From positions 992,001 to 1,056,000 of the forward strand of contig JAHRBS010000009.1 in the NCBI GenBank assembly GCA_024305745.1: 64,000 nucleotides of DNA, read 5' to 3'. Positions 25,507 to 36,977 of this stretch are shown here, one piece after another (the first letter of the stretch is position 1; every line of letters begins with the position of its first letter). The notes under the pieces were generated by a model. That model was not told the DNA's origin, made no database searches, and saw only the letters and a list, made by a program, of their open reading frames with translations. The translations under genes were made by a program, and so were the position numbers. The stretch comes from Polyporus tsugae. Taxonomy: Eukaryota > Basidiomycota > Agaricomycetes > Polyporales > Polyporaceae.

Positions 25507-28500
25507 GGCAGCCACAGGTGGAAGAGACCAGTCTCAGACGAGTGAGCTTTGGATTGGGGATCCTTTATACCCTTCCACTGAGGCCAGCCCGTCATAGAAG
25601 CATCTCTGTCCACATAGCAATTTCAATATGTTGGCCGTACGCGTACGTGACGCTGGTTGACCAGGTTTCGATACGCGTGCTACTGTAGCATTGCACGCGG
25701 CAGAACCCTAGGGGATACGGGAGAGCTTCCCTTGACACAGGCGAGGACGTTGCGTCAAGGAGAACAACCCGCGGAGGGGACCCGGACAAGTGACCCTTGC
25801 GTCATTCTAACGTTCCGCATGAGACACTATACAGACATGTATTGTGATAGGCACGAGGGACCCATACCTCTCACAAACTGTTCGCTTGCTCCACTGCTAT
25901 GGAAGCGAAGGCTACAATGGATAGTGGGAGTGCGAGTGGCTCCGAGGTCTCCGACCTGCCAGCGTACAATCATGGTGGCGACCGCGTCCGGCGCCGACGC
26001 TGACGACAGCTCTAGACGGTGGTTCCTGTTAACTTAGCATTGAGTAGCACGTTGGTGTCTAACAGAGCTATCTGTGCCCACATGCCTACGACCACAACAT
26101 GGAGAGGATACGTCCAGGGAGTGAAGCTGGTGAAGGCTGCCGCCGCGAACTTGAACGACGTCGACGTCGACATCGCTTCCGACGAGTCCCAACACGGAGA
26201 CCGAGTCTGCCACTCCAGCGCTTGTCTCCACCCCGGGCCAGTTGTACGCCGGGCGCTCATCGTATACGTATTTCCCCTCAGCGGCCACCAGATATCCACT
26301 GACGACGGACGGCCATCCACACCCTGGGTTGACTTTATGGAATGCTGTCTAAAGGCGGGACATGAAAAGATGAACATGGGTGGGCCCTTCTCCCGGTGAA
26401 ATAATGAAGTGCCAGGTTTTTCCAGAGGTGACTCGGACTTGAGCGGCTCGACGTCGACGTCCAAGATCGATCATCCTCAGCTTGTTCCCCGACCTACCCG
26501 CGGGTGGACGTGGAGTCCTCGCCCACGAGGCTCGTCCGTGGCCAGCCTCTGCGGTTCACAAGCTTTGCGTCATAATGTACCCAACACGTGAGTGCTCCTC
26601 GGAATCGGAATGTCTTCGTGTCGCTCTGATCGACAGGCGATTCAGAAGTGGCCTGTCCCAAGCCGAAGCAACCCAATCTCTGCAACGCGTTAGGTATCTC
26701 TCTCTCGTCGGCCACACAACCATAGAAATTACTTAAGCTGCTCTCAAGCATATTCCGAACGAGAGGTATGATGATTTAGACATACTGCTGCATGTCATCC
26801 ATATCGCAGAAACGGCAATGTATTCTACCAGTGCGTACGCTGTCCTCCAATTTCATCATGTACAGTTACCACTCACGCTGACGTTTGCTGATAGACAGCG
26901 TGGACGATCACCTTTTTCGGCTGGCGAACATTTATAGACTCCGAGTGAAGAGTTTATCGGTCAGTCCCTTTCGCTGGACATAGATCATGTCAGTTTAGCT
27001 GACAACACCCTTCAACTTTACCGTACTAGTAGGGCTGAAGGACCACCATCTCGGATGATTGGCCCTTTCCGTTTGTTTCCAACGACGCGTGCTGCACCCG
27101 TGCACATTCCTTTTCAGGGTGGCTATCGGCCTCACTACGTCGATGTATGAGTATGCTCCACGTAGAAGGTCTTCTGAACAATTGAGAGCGCCTGGACCGC
27201 CCGCCCGCGTCTTGTACCAGTGGACACGTAAGCCGCTCAGGCTGTAGGGGTCATCGGACGGCTGGTCGAGTTGCAACACCGGTGAGTCCTTTCAACTCAT
27301 CCGGCTTCTGACCAGCCCAATATTGCTTGACCTATCTGTGATTCTACTTTGTCGTGCTTTCTATCACCTTTACTAGGGCTAGACCCGCTGCCCTTGGTGA
27401 ATCCATTGCATCAAACGATCGCCGCCAACTCGATGCCCGGATTGCCACCAACCCACATGCGCATATACACGATCGAATGATCATTCTGGCCCGCCCAAAC
27501 GGCGGTCGGAAGTGTTCCTCATGTCGCGACCGCTGTTTATAGCCCACTTGGTGTGTAACACGCTCGCCACCGCCCTTTCAGCGTCGCTCGGGGCCTGTTG
27601 TATAAGACGCGTCCGCCGGGACGATAGCGTTGCGGGCCTAGGCGATCTAACCAACCCGCAACAAGTACCGGCTCGTCCCTTTTGTCCAGCGTGCGCTGAA
27701 ATGAACAACCCTCGCCTGTTGGAATGCATCACGGCTTCATGTTATTTTCCCTCTGCCTTCGACGGCTTGGAAAGGCGTGGGACGCCTGATCTCACGTCTC
27801 ACGAGGTTGCACGTTCATCACCGGCCATAAGGAACATGGACATTCCGTCTGACAACGAATCCGCCACACACCTCACTAACTCCCCACCTCATGCGGTGAG
27901 TTTCAATCTATCGATATGTGTGTTGGTTTGATATTGACCCGCGACATCTTCCCCGCCCGGTTTCCACTCGCATGCGTTGTGCTGGAAGAAGGGGTGATCG
28001 GCGTTGTAGCTTCGTGTTGCATCCGGATATATGTATTACCAGTCGGTGCCAATGGTAATATTCGACGGCTAGCCACTATTGTTCCATTTCTGCGTGGAGC
28101 CTAATCACGTTCAGCCCATTTGATGGCCAGACCCTCGACAGTGGTAATGGGTGTGTAAGGATGCGCAAACCGCTGCAATTACAACGGTCTTGAGGTCAGG
28201 AAAGCATTCCGGCACCTAGCACAGATCGCTACGTTCTGTCCAAGCACGAGCACAGGCTATTTCAGCCCCGCATCGACTTTTGCAATTGCGGGGCGTGAGG
28301 GAGCCAACATCAGCGAACTGTAGAGTTTTCTACTCACTTCGAAGCCTCCGATTAACTCACGACGAGACTAGGTTTCCCATACATCATCGACTCTCGAGAA
28401 GCTGGACCGAAAGCTCTTCCCTGGCCCCAACAGTAGTGTCGATATTAACAGCGGGTTTGCAGGAATTCGATCGAGGTTAGTCCCTTCAAGTTCCCGACGC

Positions 28501-29177
28501 TTAAGCCTTAGACTCACCTATCGATAGACCTCGTAGCCGTACAGAAGGCAATGATCAGATTCGGACCTCGGAAAACCTTAGGATGATGTCACCTGAGGCT
28601 TGAAGCGACGGCCCCAAGACGGCCTTGTTGCCGGCTTTACTCACCTGATCTCACGCTTTCACAGAGTTGCCGGTCCGTATGAGAGATCCCGAAGGATATG
28701 GCCGACCCGTCTACGGTCAGTGTGACGGTCTGGTCTGGAAATGCCTCCAGCGCACTCCTCGCTAAAGCCCTACCGCATGCCTCTGATCAAATATGACGCA
28801 GTGAGCCGTCCGTTAACCTACTGTATGCCGCTTCTATGGTGATTGGCTTATCCGTGCTTCTCAACCTTACTTGACGGTCCCGCAATATCCCTGTTTCCAC
28901 AATTCGCCCGAAGACCAGGTGATTGGCACTGTTGCGGACTTCTGACCCCATCGGGCCAGAATGATTACTAGTCCGGGGCCGGATGGAAATGCTTTACGGC
29001 TATTGGTTCATTCCTCCTCGCCGGAGGCGAATCACGCTTGGAGGAAGACAGCCTATGGACGTTATAAGGCGACCGTATTTCTTTTCCACAACCCAACAGT
29101 CGCCTCGCCTCTTCGACTGCTCTGTTGCGGCACCCCAGGATCTTACGCTTCCGGCCTTCTCCTGACGGTCTCATCAA
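25507..29177. other. 3.7 kb gene-poor stretch between laccase and lipase
   Basis: No gene could be built here. Short open frames on both strands (for example 26019-26399 +, 26012-26464 - and 27512-27931 +) show no domain, no signal peptide and no chain of in-phase splice sites. Base composition is less GC-rich than the coding DNA. The first few hundred bases must hold the laccase promoter and the last few hundred the lipase promoter. The rest could be decayed gene or transposon sequence, but I cannot show that. Confidence 0.5.
25564..25569 (-). promoter_or_regulatory. TATA box of the laccase gene
   Basis: TATAAA read on the minus strand lies 58 bases upstream of the laccase start codon, in the context GGGTATAAAGG. 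The position fits a core promoter with a short leader. Fungal laccase genes are usually inducible and TATA-containing. Confidence 0.5.
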
Positions 29178-30392
29178 ATGGCTTGTTTTTCTAAGGCAAC
29201 GTTCTCTGCGGTGGTGGTGGGCACACTGTTGTGTGCACATACCGCTGCAGCTCCGGCTGCTATGAAGCGTCAGACGGGGATTACGGCACTCACCCCATCC
29301 CAGATCACCGCATTCCGGCCGTACACGCACTTTGCCAGCACAGGATACTGCTCCCCGGCGTCGACTCTCGCCTGGAACTGCGGTGCCAACTGCGAGGCCA
29401 ACCCGTCTTTCAAGCCAGTTGCTTCCGGGGGCGATGGTGCCCTGACTCAATTCTGTTCGTCGTCGTTTCTTATCCATTTCCGTCGACTCGGACGTCGTTG
29501 ACGTCTAAATTTATTGCACGTTTTAGGGTATGTTGGGTATGATCCCAGCCTCAACGAGGTAATCGTTGGGCATCAGGGTACCGATTCAAGTAAAATGTGA
29601 AGGTTCCTACCTACTCAATGTTGTTCATAAACTTACAACGAGACTAGTCTGCCCAGCTTGACAGATGGTGACTTTGCGCTCGGGTGGCTGGACGGAAACT
29701 TGTTCCCTGGCGTCGGCAGCAGTGTCCTGGTTCACAACGGTTTTGCGGCCTCCCAATCCAGGTTAGTAGTATATTCATACTACTACCGACAATCGGCCTC
29801 ACTCACTCCCGCCTTTACAGGTCGGCACCGCAGGTCCTTGCAGCCGTACAGAACGCAACGTCGAAGTTCGGGACGAAGAAGGTGACCGTTACTGGACATT
29901 CGCTAGGTAAGTCACTATTGGACGCCCTCTTGCTTCTTCTGCCTCTCACAAATTTCCTATTTGACAGGCGCGGCGCTCGCCCTCCTCGACGCTGTTTATC
30001 TTCCGCTGCACATTCCTGGCATCAACACTCGGTTTGTGGGGTACGGACTGCCGCGAGTTGGAAACCAGGCATTCGCGGACTACGTCGACGCGCAGCCGAT
30101 CTCTGTGAAGCATATCAACAATAAGAAGGACATCGTACCCATTTTGCCTCCACGCTCCTTCGGATTCCATCACCCATCAGGGGAAGTTCATATTGACGAG
30201 TCCAGTGCATGGGAGGCATGTCCTGGTAGGTCTTACTCGCTCGCGACCATAAAAGCGATGCTCAATTTTTTTTTTTGCATAGGACAAGACAATCCAGATG
30301 CCGAGTGCATTGTCGGAGCCGTGCCCACCCTCTTCGTGGGTAATGGGTCGAACCATGCTGGACCGTACGACGGGATTACGATGGGCTGCTGA
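29178..30392 (+). CDS. Secreted class 3 (fungal type) lipase
   Basis: This is an extracellular triacylglycerol lipase or feruloyl-esterase-like hydrolase of the class 3 fold. Six exons (29178-29454, 29527-29596, 29648-29761, 29821-29906, 29968-30225, 30283-30392) give 304 residues, typical of the family. The signal peptide is FSAVVVGTLLCAHTAAAP, followed by a KR-type processing site in AAMKRQTG. The nucleophile is Ser181 in TGHSLGAA. The likely acid is Asp237 in NNKKDIVPILPP and the likely base is His293 in SNHAGPYDG. GYGLPRVGNQAFADYV is also characteristic. Conserved Cys pairs occur (YCSPASTLAWNCG, EACPG, DAECIVG). The second intron uses the donor GTGAAG, because the earlier GTAAAA gives a stop. 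The substrate is not predictable. Confidence 0.94.
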
Positions 30393-30766
30393 TGCTCATG
30401 TTCAATGCTGGGACCCCTGGCAGTTTACGACCTATGAACAACTTCTTGTGTAGTGAAGATGGAGAGCTATTGACAGTCACGTAGATTTCAGATGACTGCC
30501 AGAATGTTGATCTGCTGTATGTATGTTGTTCTCAGGTTTAAGTCGCAGTTAGTTGGAAACTTCCTTTTAGTAAAGTTAGTAGCGCAGTCCATAAATAATC
30601 TCGTACACTCTCCTTTTCGTCACGATCGTGGTTCAGAGTTGAAATGCTCCAACCCAGTGAGCGCTTGTTTGGACCCGTCGGAATCGGATGTGACCGGCGT
30701 GGCCGCTGCGTCTGCCACCGACTCTCATGTCATACTGGTCTCTACCACCCGCATATAACTTGCTTC
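30393..30766. other. Intergenic between lipase and NBS1
   Basis: This 374 bp tandem gap holds the lipase 3' UTR and the NBS1 promoter. No coding frame is supported and no TATA box is obvious. Confidence 0.55.
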
Positions 30767-33700
30767 ATGTGGATCATCACCGGTCCATTTGACGAGGACC
30801 ATTCCGAGGGGCAGGCCCCAGATAGTACGTACATCCACCCCTTTCCGCCACACATCCTCTCACATCCCACAGAGCAAAAGCTTCTCAAGACTGCCAAGCA
30901 ATATAGTCTTGGACGCAGGGACCACCCCCTTCAGATCAAATCCAAGGCTATCTCCAAAGCTCATGCCCTTTTCATTGTTGGCTCCTGCTCCGAACAAGAG
31001 GCAGTACGTACTACCAGTGGTTCTCCAGACAACGACTGACTCCAGATGCCTTCTAGGCTGATCCCGCCTTTGTGCCTACCCTGACATTTCAGAACACGAC
31101 CGATCGTGTGCGCCAAGTCGAGCGACCGTCCCAATCCCGTCCTCGCGTCCTATGCCAACCTAAGACTAGCATGGACTTGGAGAATGGGGATGTCGTTCAC
31201 CTCTCTCCCAGCATATTCGTCAGGTCAGTGCACTATATTTCCTTTTTCAAAAAGGAGCATGCGAACGGATTTGTTGTAGGGTGCGTTGGGAGAGATTATG
31301 CTGCTACAACCCTCTAGGTAAGGGCGTACCTCAAAGTGCCATCAGGGAATGCGCCCAGCTTGGTACGTGTTTACTCCTCCATGTCCAGTTTTCCCGCCTC
31401 AACTCTCCTTCAAGGCATTCACCTTGTCCCGACCCCTCACCCTGACGTCACCCATCATTTGACCTCCGCCTATACCCTCACCCCGGCTATCGCGACCTCT
31501 CTCATCTCTGCCGTGACCCTCGTCAAACCAGACTGGCTCAATACTCTCCTCACATCTGGTCGCTCTGACGAGCCTGGCGAACTCTCCCTCCTCGAGGAAC
31601 ACTTTGTCTTGCCTCAGACAACCAAGTTCCGGCCCAGCTTCTCGCCATCGCTCCCGCAGCAGCTGAAGAAGTACGCCGTCTGGGAGCCTAATGAGGAGAG
31701 GGCGGGGCTGTTCAGGGGCCACAGGTTCATCTTCGTTGGGGAGAAGAGCGCAGAAACTCCCAATGCCATGAAGGAGCTCGTGAAGAGAGGCGAGGGGGAC
31801 TATGAGTGCTTCGCAGCGGCCAACGGGAAGGATTTGTTCAGGCAGGTGCTTGCCAAGGGGAGAGCGAGAAATGCGACCCTTGTGCCTATCGCGACCAGGG
31901 ACTCGGTCATAGCAGCGGTCGGAAGAGATGGGTGGTCGGGCTTGGTACAGGAAGCAACGAGGTATGCCTGCGCTTAGGTTCGGATTTGGGGGACATTCAT
32001 TGAAGAGTGCAGCTTTGAGCTCAAGTTTGTAGTTCCGGAGAAGATCGTCGAAGTCGTCGTCCATGCCGATGTCTCTCGCGTCGACGCGACGTGCAATCCC
32101 GATGAAGGTAAGCCCTCTTTCATGCCACTCTGCGTTAAACCTGTCCTAACTTCTGCTTGCTGTGATAGTACCAGAAGATTCTCCACTCCCGGATGTTGTG
32201 CCCAACACGATCGAAGATGAACCCTCGCTTGTTGACAGCAACACAGTGGCGCCGCCTCGCCGTGTTCCCGCGGCTCGTGGACCAGAACCCGAAGCAGCAC
32301 CCGAGCCCCCTGCTGCTACGGCCCCGCGTCGGAAACTGATGCGACGAGCGACCTCAAGGGCGTCTTCACGGGCACCTTCACCCCCACCGGAACCGCCTTC
32401 TCAGCAGGCTGAGTCTGCACCGATGCAGGGGGAAATGGCACCAGAAGCGGAGCCCGTACCGCAGAGAAGAGTAAGCCAGTGTTGTGCTGTCGTAGGCAAG
32501 CGCGGAGCTGACAGGATGGGATTTTGCTTCCGCAGACATTAGTGCGGAGAGCCCGCGTGAAGGCTGTCTTGGCTGACGACGACTCTATGGATCTGGACCA
32601 GAGCGCCGGTCGAGCCTCAGAGGAACCACAAGTGGAAGCAGTTTTTAAGCGATCGGAGAGTGTTGTGGTGGGTTTTTTTTTTCTTTGTTGTCCTACAATG
32701 CCCGTGTGGGGCTGAGCAACTCTCGAACTTTCTATGACAGCCTCCAACTCCTTCTCGCCCTTCCCGCCTCAAACGCCGTGTTGGCGCTGCAAGCCCGCGT
32801 TTCCCCCCATCGGGGACGGACGATGCGGACGCTCTTATACCCGATACGGACATGAAGGAGCCCCCGCTGAAGAAATTCAAGGCGCTCTTTGACGAGAGCG
32901 ACCCCGACCGGGTGGCGAGGATGGACATGAGCGAATATGGGAGCCAACACGTCGGTTCTGCGCCGGGAGGCGAGAGCCTTACCCAGTACGAGCCATCTGT
33001 AACGTTCGCGACCCAGACCTCCGGTAATGCCGTACATGGGAGGAGCGGAGGCAGTGGGCTGCTGCCTGTCAGGGAGGAGGAAGAAGAGGGGACAGTGGCC
33101 TCTCAGACGCAAGCGAGGGGGACGAAGAGGAAGACACAGGAGGATGACGTCGACGTGGGTGACGAGGAGCACCCGAGGTCGAAGAGGCGGACTGGGGAGG
33201 GCCCCGCAGAGCAGAGTCAGGCTCCGCTGGGGCAGTCCTCGGCCCAGAACCAGAACCAGAACCAGACGCAGGCGAAGCCGATGTCCAAGGTCGTCACGCG
33301 CGTGGATATGGCTCAGACGCAGGTGCACGTCAAGCCGCCCAAGCCGTCGTCCGGCAAGAAAGCACAACAGGCTGGACCGGACAGGGACGATGCGTTCTTG
33401 AAGGCCGTCGCGTCCACGAAGCGGGGAAAGAAGAGCGAGGACACGTTTGACAGGGAGTTCAACGACCTGAGGATATCGAAGCCGGATCTGGAGAGGGAGA
33501 GGGAGGATGAGGAGTGGAAGGTATTGGAAGAGTTCGGGGACGATGGCGATGTGAGGGGGAACTTTATGGAGGTTTTTGAGTGCCCAGTGTTCAGGGGGGC
33601 TGGTGGGAACAGGGAGCATATAAGGAGAGGGGAGGGTAGAGTCGAGTGGCTTGGTCGGCCAGATTTCAAGAAGTTCAAAAAGGTGCGTGAATCGTCGTAC

Positions 33701-34437
33701 TTGAGTCTGTACAAGCTCAACGTCTGCGAGCAGAAGGTCGCGGGCGAGGGTCGTCAGCCTATCGAACTTGTAGTCGAGGAACAGAGTGATCTCGGCATTG
33801 GATCGCGTACGTCGCCTTGGACTGCGAGCATTTGTGCCTTGCTGACTATTCAGCAGAGTACTGGAAAGGATCACAGGCCGAACCGCCCTCCCAATCTCAG
33901 CCGCGATCCCACTCCCAGCAGCCAAAGAGCAGCACAACACAGCGTTCTGCTCAGCGCAACGGAAAGGAACGTGTATCGTTCAGTTCAGACTCTGATGCCG
34001 ACGAGAAACCTGTCGTCGCGAAGTCTACGAAGGGGAAGAGCCAAGCAAGCTCTGTGAAACCTCCTACTACCCAGAAGAGCACCACTACCAGGACAACTCG
34101 GGGAAAGAAGAGTTCACAAAGGCAGCCGCTTTTCATTGCAGATTCTGACGACGGAGACGAGGACGCCGACAAGGATGATGATTTCCGTATGGGCTCCGAC
34201 ATTGACGAGGCTCCCCATGACGAGGACGAGGACGAGGATGAGGACGATGAGTTCGGGGCGACGCTCAAATCGACTGGGCGAAATAGCAGGACAGCCACCC
34301 AAGCATCGTTGAGGGTCAAGTCTAGCACAGGAACAACGTCAACGAAGAAAAACGCTCCTGCCATTGTGGTGGATGACGATTCGGACGATGGGGGTTTCAA
34401 GGCCTTTGGAGCGAGAAGCCGGACGAGAAAGAGGTGA
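30767..34437 (+). CDS. NBS1: Nibrin/NBS1, subunit of the Mre11-Rad50-Nbs1 complex
   Basis: This is the signalling subunit of the nuclear complex that detects DNA double-strand breaks. Eleven exons (30767-30824, 30873-31003, 31057-31223, 31280-31362, 31415-31961, 32013-32107, 32169-32470, 32536-32667, 32741-33682, 33734-33806, 33854-34437) give 1037 residues. An FHA domain forms the N-terminus (MWIITGPFDEDH, YSLGRRDHPLQIKSKAISKAH, LENGDVVHLSPSIFV). BRCT regions follow (GIHLVPTPHPDVTHHLTSAY, VKPDWLNTLL, LFRGHRFIFVGEK). The middle is long and disordered, with basic nuclear signals. FKKFKKK near the C-terminal third resembles the Mre11-binding segment. The tail DDDSDDGGFKAFG matches the acidic patch plus FxF-type motif that binds ATM/Tel1. 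Intron 33683-33733 is stop-free and in phase, so it is easily missed. Confidence 0.92.
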
Positions 34438-34774
34438 CCATACTGTTATCTTTTTGTTAAACCTTCTTTACACTACACACTCTTTGGTTAATTGAGGAGA
34501 GAACGCTATGCTACGGATTGCCAAGCTTCCCGATCAAAAACCCACTGCAAGAAGCTCAGGGACTGAAGGACCTCAGGCTTGAGACCGTGTTCCGTGTTTA
34601 CATCACGAGACTTCATAGACCGTCTGTTCTCGATTCGTTCTGCCCTTCAATTCTATAACATAGGATCCAACCCTAGAACGGCCCCTCCATTACACTGGGA
34701 TATTGTACGCTGATCTATTGACAAGTCTATGCTCCAAATGTCCATATGCAAAGCGCGAGTACTCGGACTGCCTA
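34438..34774. other. Convergent 3' intergenic region
   Basis: This 337 bp AT-richer gap lies between the ends of NBS1 and the GT69 gene and presumably holds both 3' UTRs. No coding frame or repeat was seen. Confidence 0.6.
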
Positions 34775-36751
34775 TCATGGTAGGAAACTCTCCTCCAACT
34801 CTCGGTGAATCGAGAATGAAATCCTCCTCTGTGTCTTCGGTGATCTTCTACCTCCAGTTGTCCTGTCCATCCTTGTGAGCATCAAGCAAGGGACACGATG
34901 TACACCAGTATCATACCTTTGTTCCTGGCAAACGAAAGTATCGGGAGCGCCTTCCCATTCGTCGAGGACGTCTTGCCTGCCAACTTCCTGCTCCTCCTCT
35001 CGATCTGGAGGGCCGAACAGGTCCAGCGCCAGTTGAGTGTGCGATACGCCTGCATACGTCGTCACGCATCGCGGGTTCACCAAGATCCTCGCTGCCAAAA
35101 AGACTGCGTTCGGGATGGTCAACCGTGGCCCATCTGTGTTGGGGTATGTCTCTGGGGGGTCGACGACCGGGAGGTCCGACGCGTCGTAATCCGATCCAGC
35201 GTTCGCATCCGCGTCGTCCTTGGCCTTGGCCTTGTCCGCTTGGCGAGGTGCAAGAGGCTCAGGATCGGCAGGGTCGGGCTCCAGGGCGCGTCTGCGCTTG
35301 GGACCGTTGGACCCATCCGTAGATTGGGCGGAAATCTCGGCGTCGATTGACTTCATACCTTCCTTCGCCTTCCATACCCAGAGATCACGGCAGAACCACG
35401 CTTGTGTGCTGTCGAGACAGGGTGCATCAGGGTCGCGATCAGGAACGTCATCATGGCTGGCTGTGGAGTTGAAATAGTCTGTCCCGGCACGGTATTCAAT
35501 ACCTGCGTAATACGATTGAGCAGGGTCAACGACGTGGGTGCCGGACTCGCAGCAGAAGACTTGGAAGGGTAGATGTTGGGTGTAACGCTGTGCACTGATA
35601 GGGTCGCGCGGGGGAACAGACGTGAGAGAAGACTCAGATATGGAGGAGGACTTGGATTGGCGGAACTGGTCCCCATTGATATCGCGTGTCCGCCAACTGC
35701 GAAGGAGATCAGAGAATACGTTAGTTCAGGACAGGTGTAATACGCACCGGTCAGAGAAGATGAAAAATCCGTTGTGCTCCGCCCAGTCCATTCCACACAC
35801 CATTGCCGCATCGTTCACGACACTAACTTTGATCGTTTCGAGGATATCATTTGGACAGGTGAAGCCCTTCAACCAGATGACGCGTTGAAACCTGATATTT
35901 CGTCGCTCGTGGAGTTCATGAAGAGGTTCCAAGACGAGATTACGCGCATATGCTTCCTCCAACGGGTAGTAGGCAGCAGAGGGTTCTTCGGTCATACCCG
36001 GTACACGTCGTATCCTGAACGGGACACCGAGAAGTGTGAGCACGGCCTCGCACAAGTCGGTCAATGTCTCGGTAGAGTCGGAGGAATCGTAGTCAAGCAT
36101 AGAGACGAATATGTTAGAGGGACCAAGGCGCTTGGCCAATTGGACGATGACGGCGAGCTGGTCGACGAGGAAGTGGTCGGCGGAGTGGATGACCATGCCA
36201 ACGAAGTAGAGATGGTTTTGACGAGCGAGGTCTTCGTACGCGTCCTCGTACTTGTTCTGACCGAACGGGCGGGCAAGGGTCGGACAGAGTGCGGCGACCC
36301 AGCCATTTAGGGTAAGAAGTTGCTCGACGGAGGACATGATAGACTGCTCATCCATGTGGGAGGTATCGTGCCCGACAATGCTGGAAGTAGTCAGAAAAGT
36401 GGGCCCAGTGTCCTCATTCCTGTGGTTGACTCACTAGGGTTTCTGGAACCGTTCCCAATAATCCTCGACACCATTATTGACGAGGTCGGAGAATAGGTCT
36501 GGCCGCTCGTCTCTGCCCATCCTGACGTGGAGGAACTCATGCCTGCGGGCATCGAGCTGCTTGTCAGAGCGAGTGACATAGTCCAGGACGTTTTGCTTCC
36601 GGATTTGCTTAGGATCGGCAGGGCCGTAGAAGGAGGCAGCTGAAGTATTCGAGGGCGAAGCGAAGAGGAGTTTGACCAGGAGCCCGACAGCAGCTAAGAT
36701 GAGGACGCGGACAACAGTTCGCCGGCGCACGACGAGGGGCATGCCGGACAT
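34775..36751 (-). CDS. GT69 alpha-1,3-mannosyltransferase (CAP59/CMT1 family)
   Basis: This is a type II Golgi membrane glycosyltransferase of the family first known from Cryptococcus capsule synthesis. Three exons on the minus strand (36751-36435, 36380-35748, 35696-34775) give 623 residues, or 608 if the stop-free 45 bp stretch 34872-34916 is an intron. A short basic N-terminus (VVRRRTVVR) precedes one transmembrane anchor (VLILAAVGLLVKLLF). The catalytic part shows HLYFVGMVIHSADHF, LGPSNIFVSMLDYDSSD, ARNLVLEPL, FQRVIWLKGFT and CGMDWAEHNGFFIFSDRW. The last region contains a QVFCCESG stretch and a Cys pair before FCRDLW. A charged, Pro/Asp-rich insertion precedes the conserved VNPRCVTTYAG. 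It lies in tandem downstream of MAK21. The family is clear, the acceptor is not. Confidence 0.9.
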
Positions 36752-36977
36752 CCAGCGCACAGTCCCCTACACAGTCCAAGTAGGCTGGCAGAGAGAGAAG
36801 GGGAGAGGGGAGGGTCGACGTTGAGGACGCCGCTGACGGCGATTTGGTGGCTCGAGCCAGACATGCTAAGCGCCCAAAAAGCCGCTCTGACCTCCACGAC
36901 AAATTCAAACTCGCAGCAGAGCAAACGGACTACATAAACACACATACAACGCGCGGACACATACGTATATATATGTC

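Noticed and set aside
26012..26464. 150-codon minus-strand frame in the gene-free block
   Set aside because: No family features, and competing frames on both strands have similar length.
32732..33940. 402-codon minus-strand frame, the longest antisense frame
   Set aside because: It lies opposite NBS1 coding exons in GC-rich, Arg/Leu-biased composition typical of an antisense shadow.
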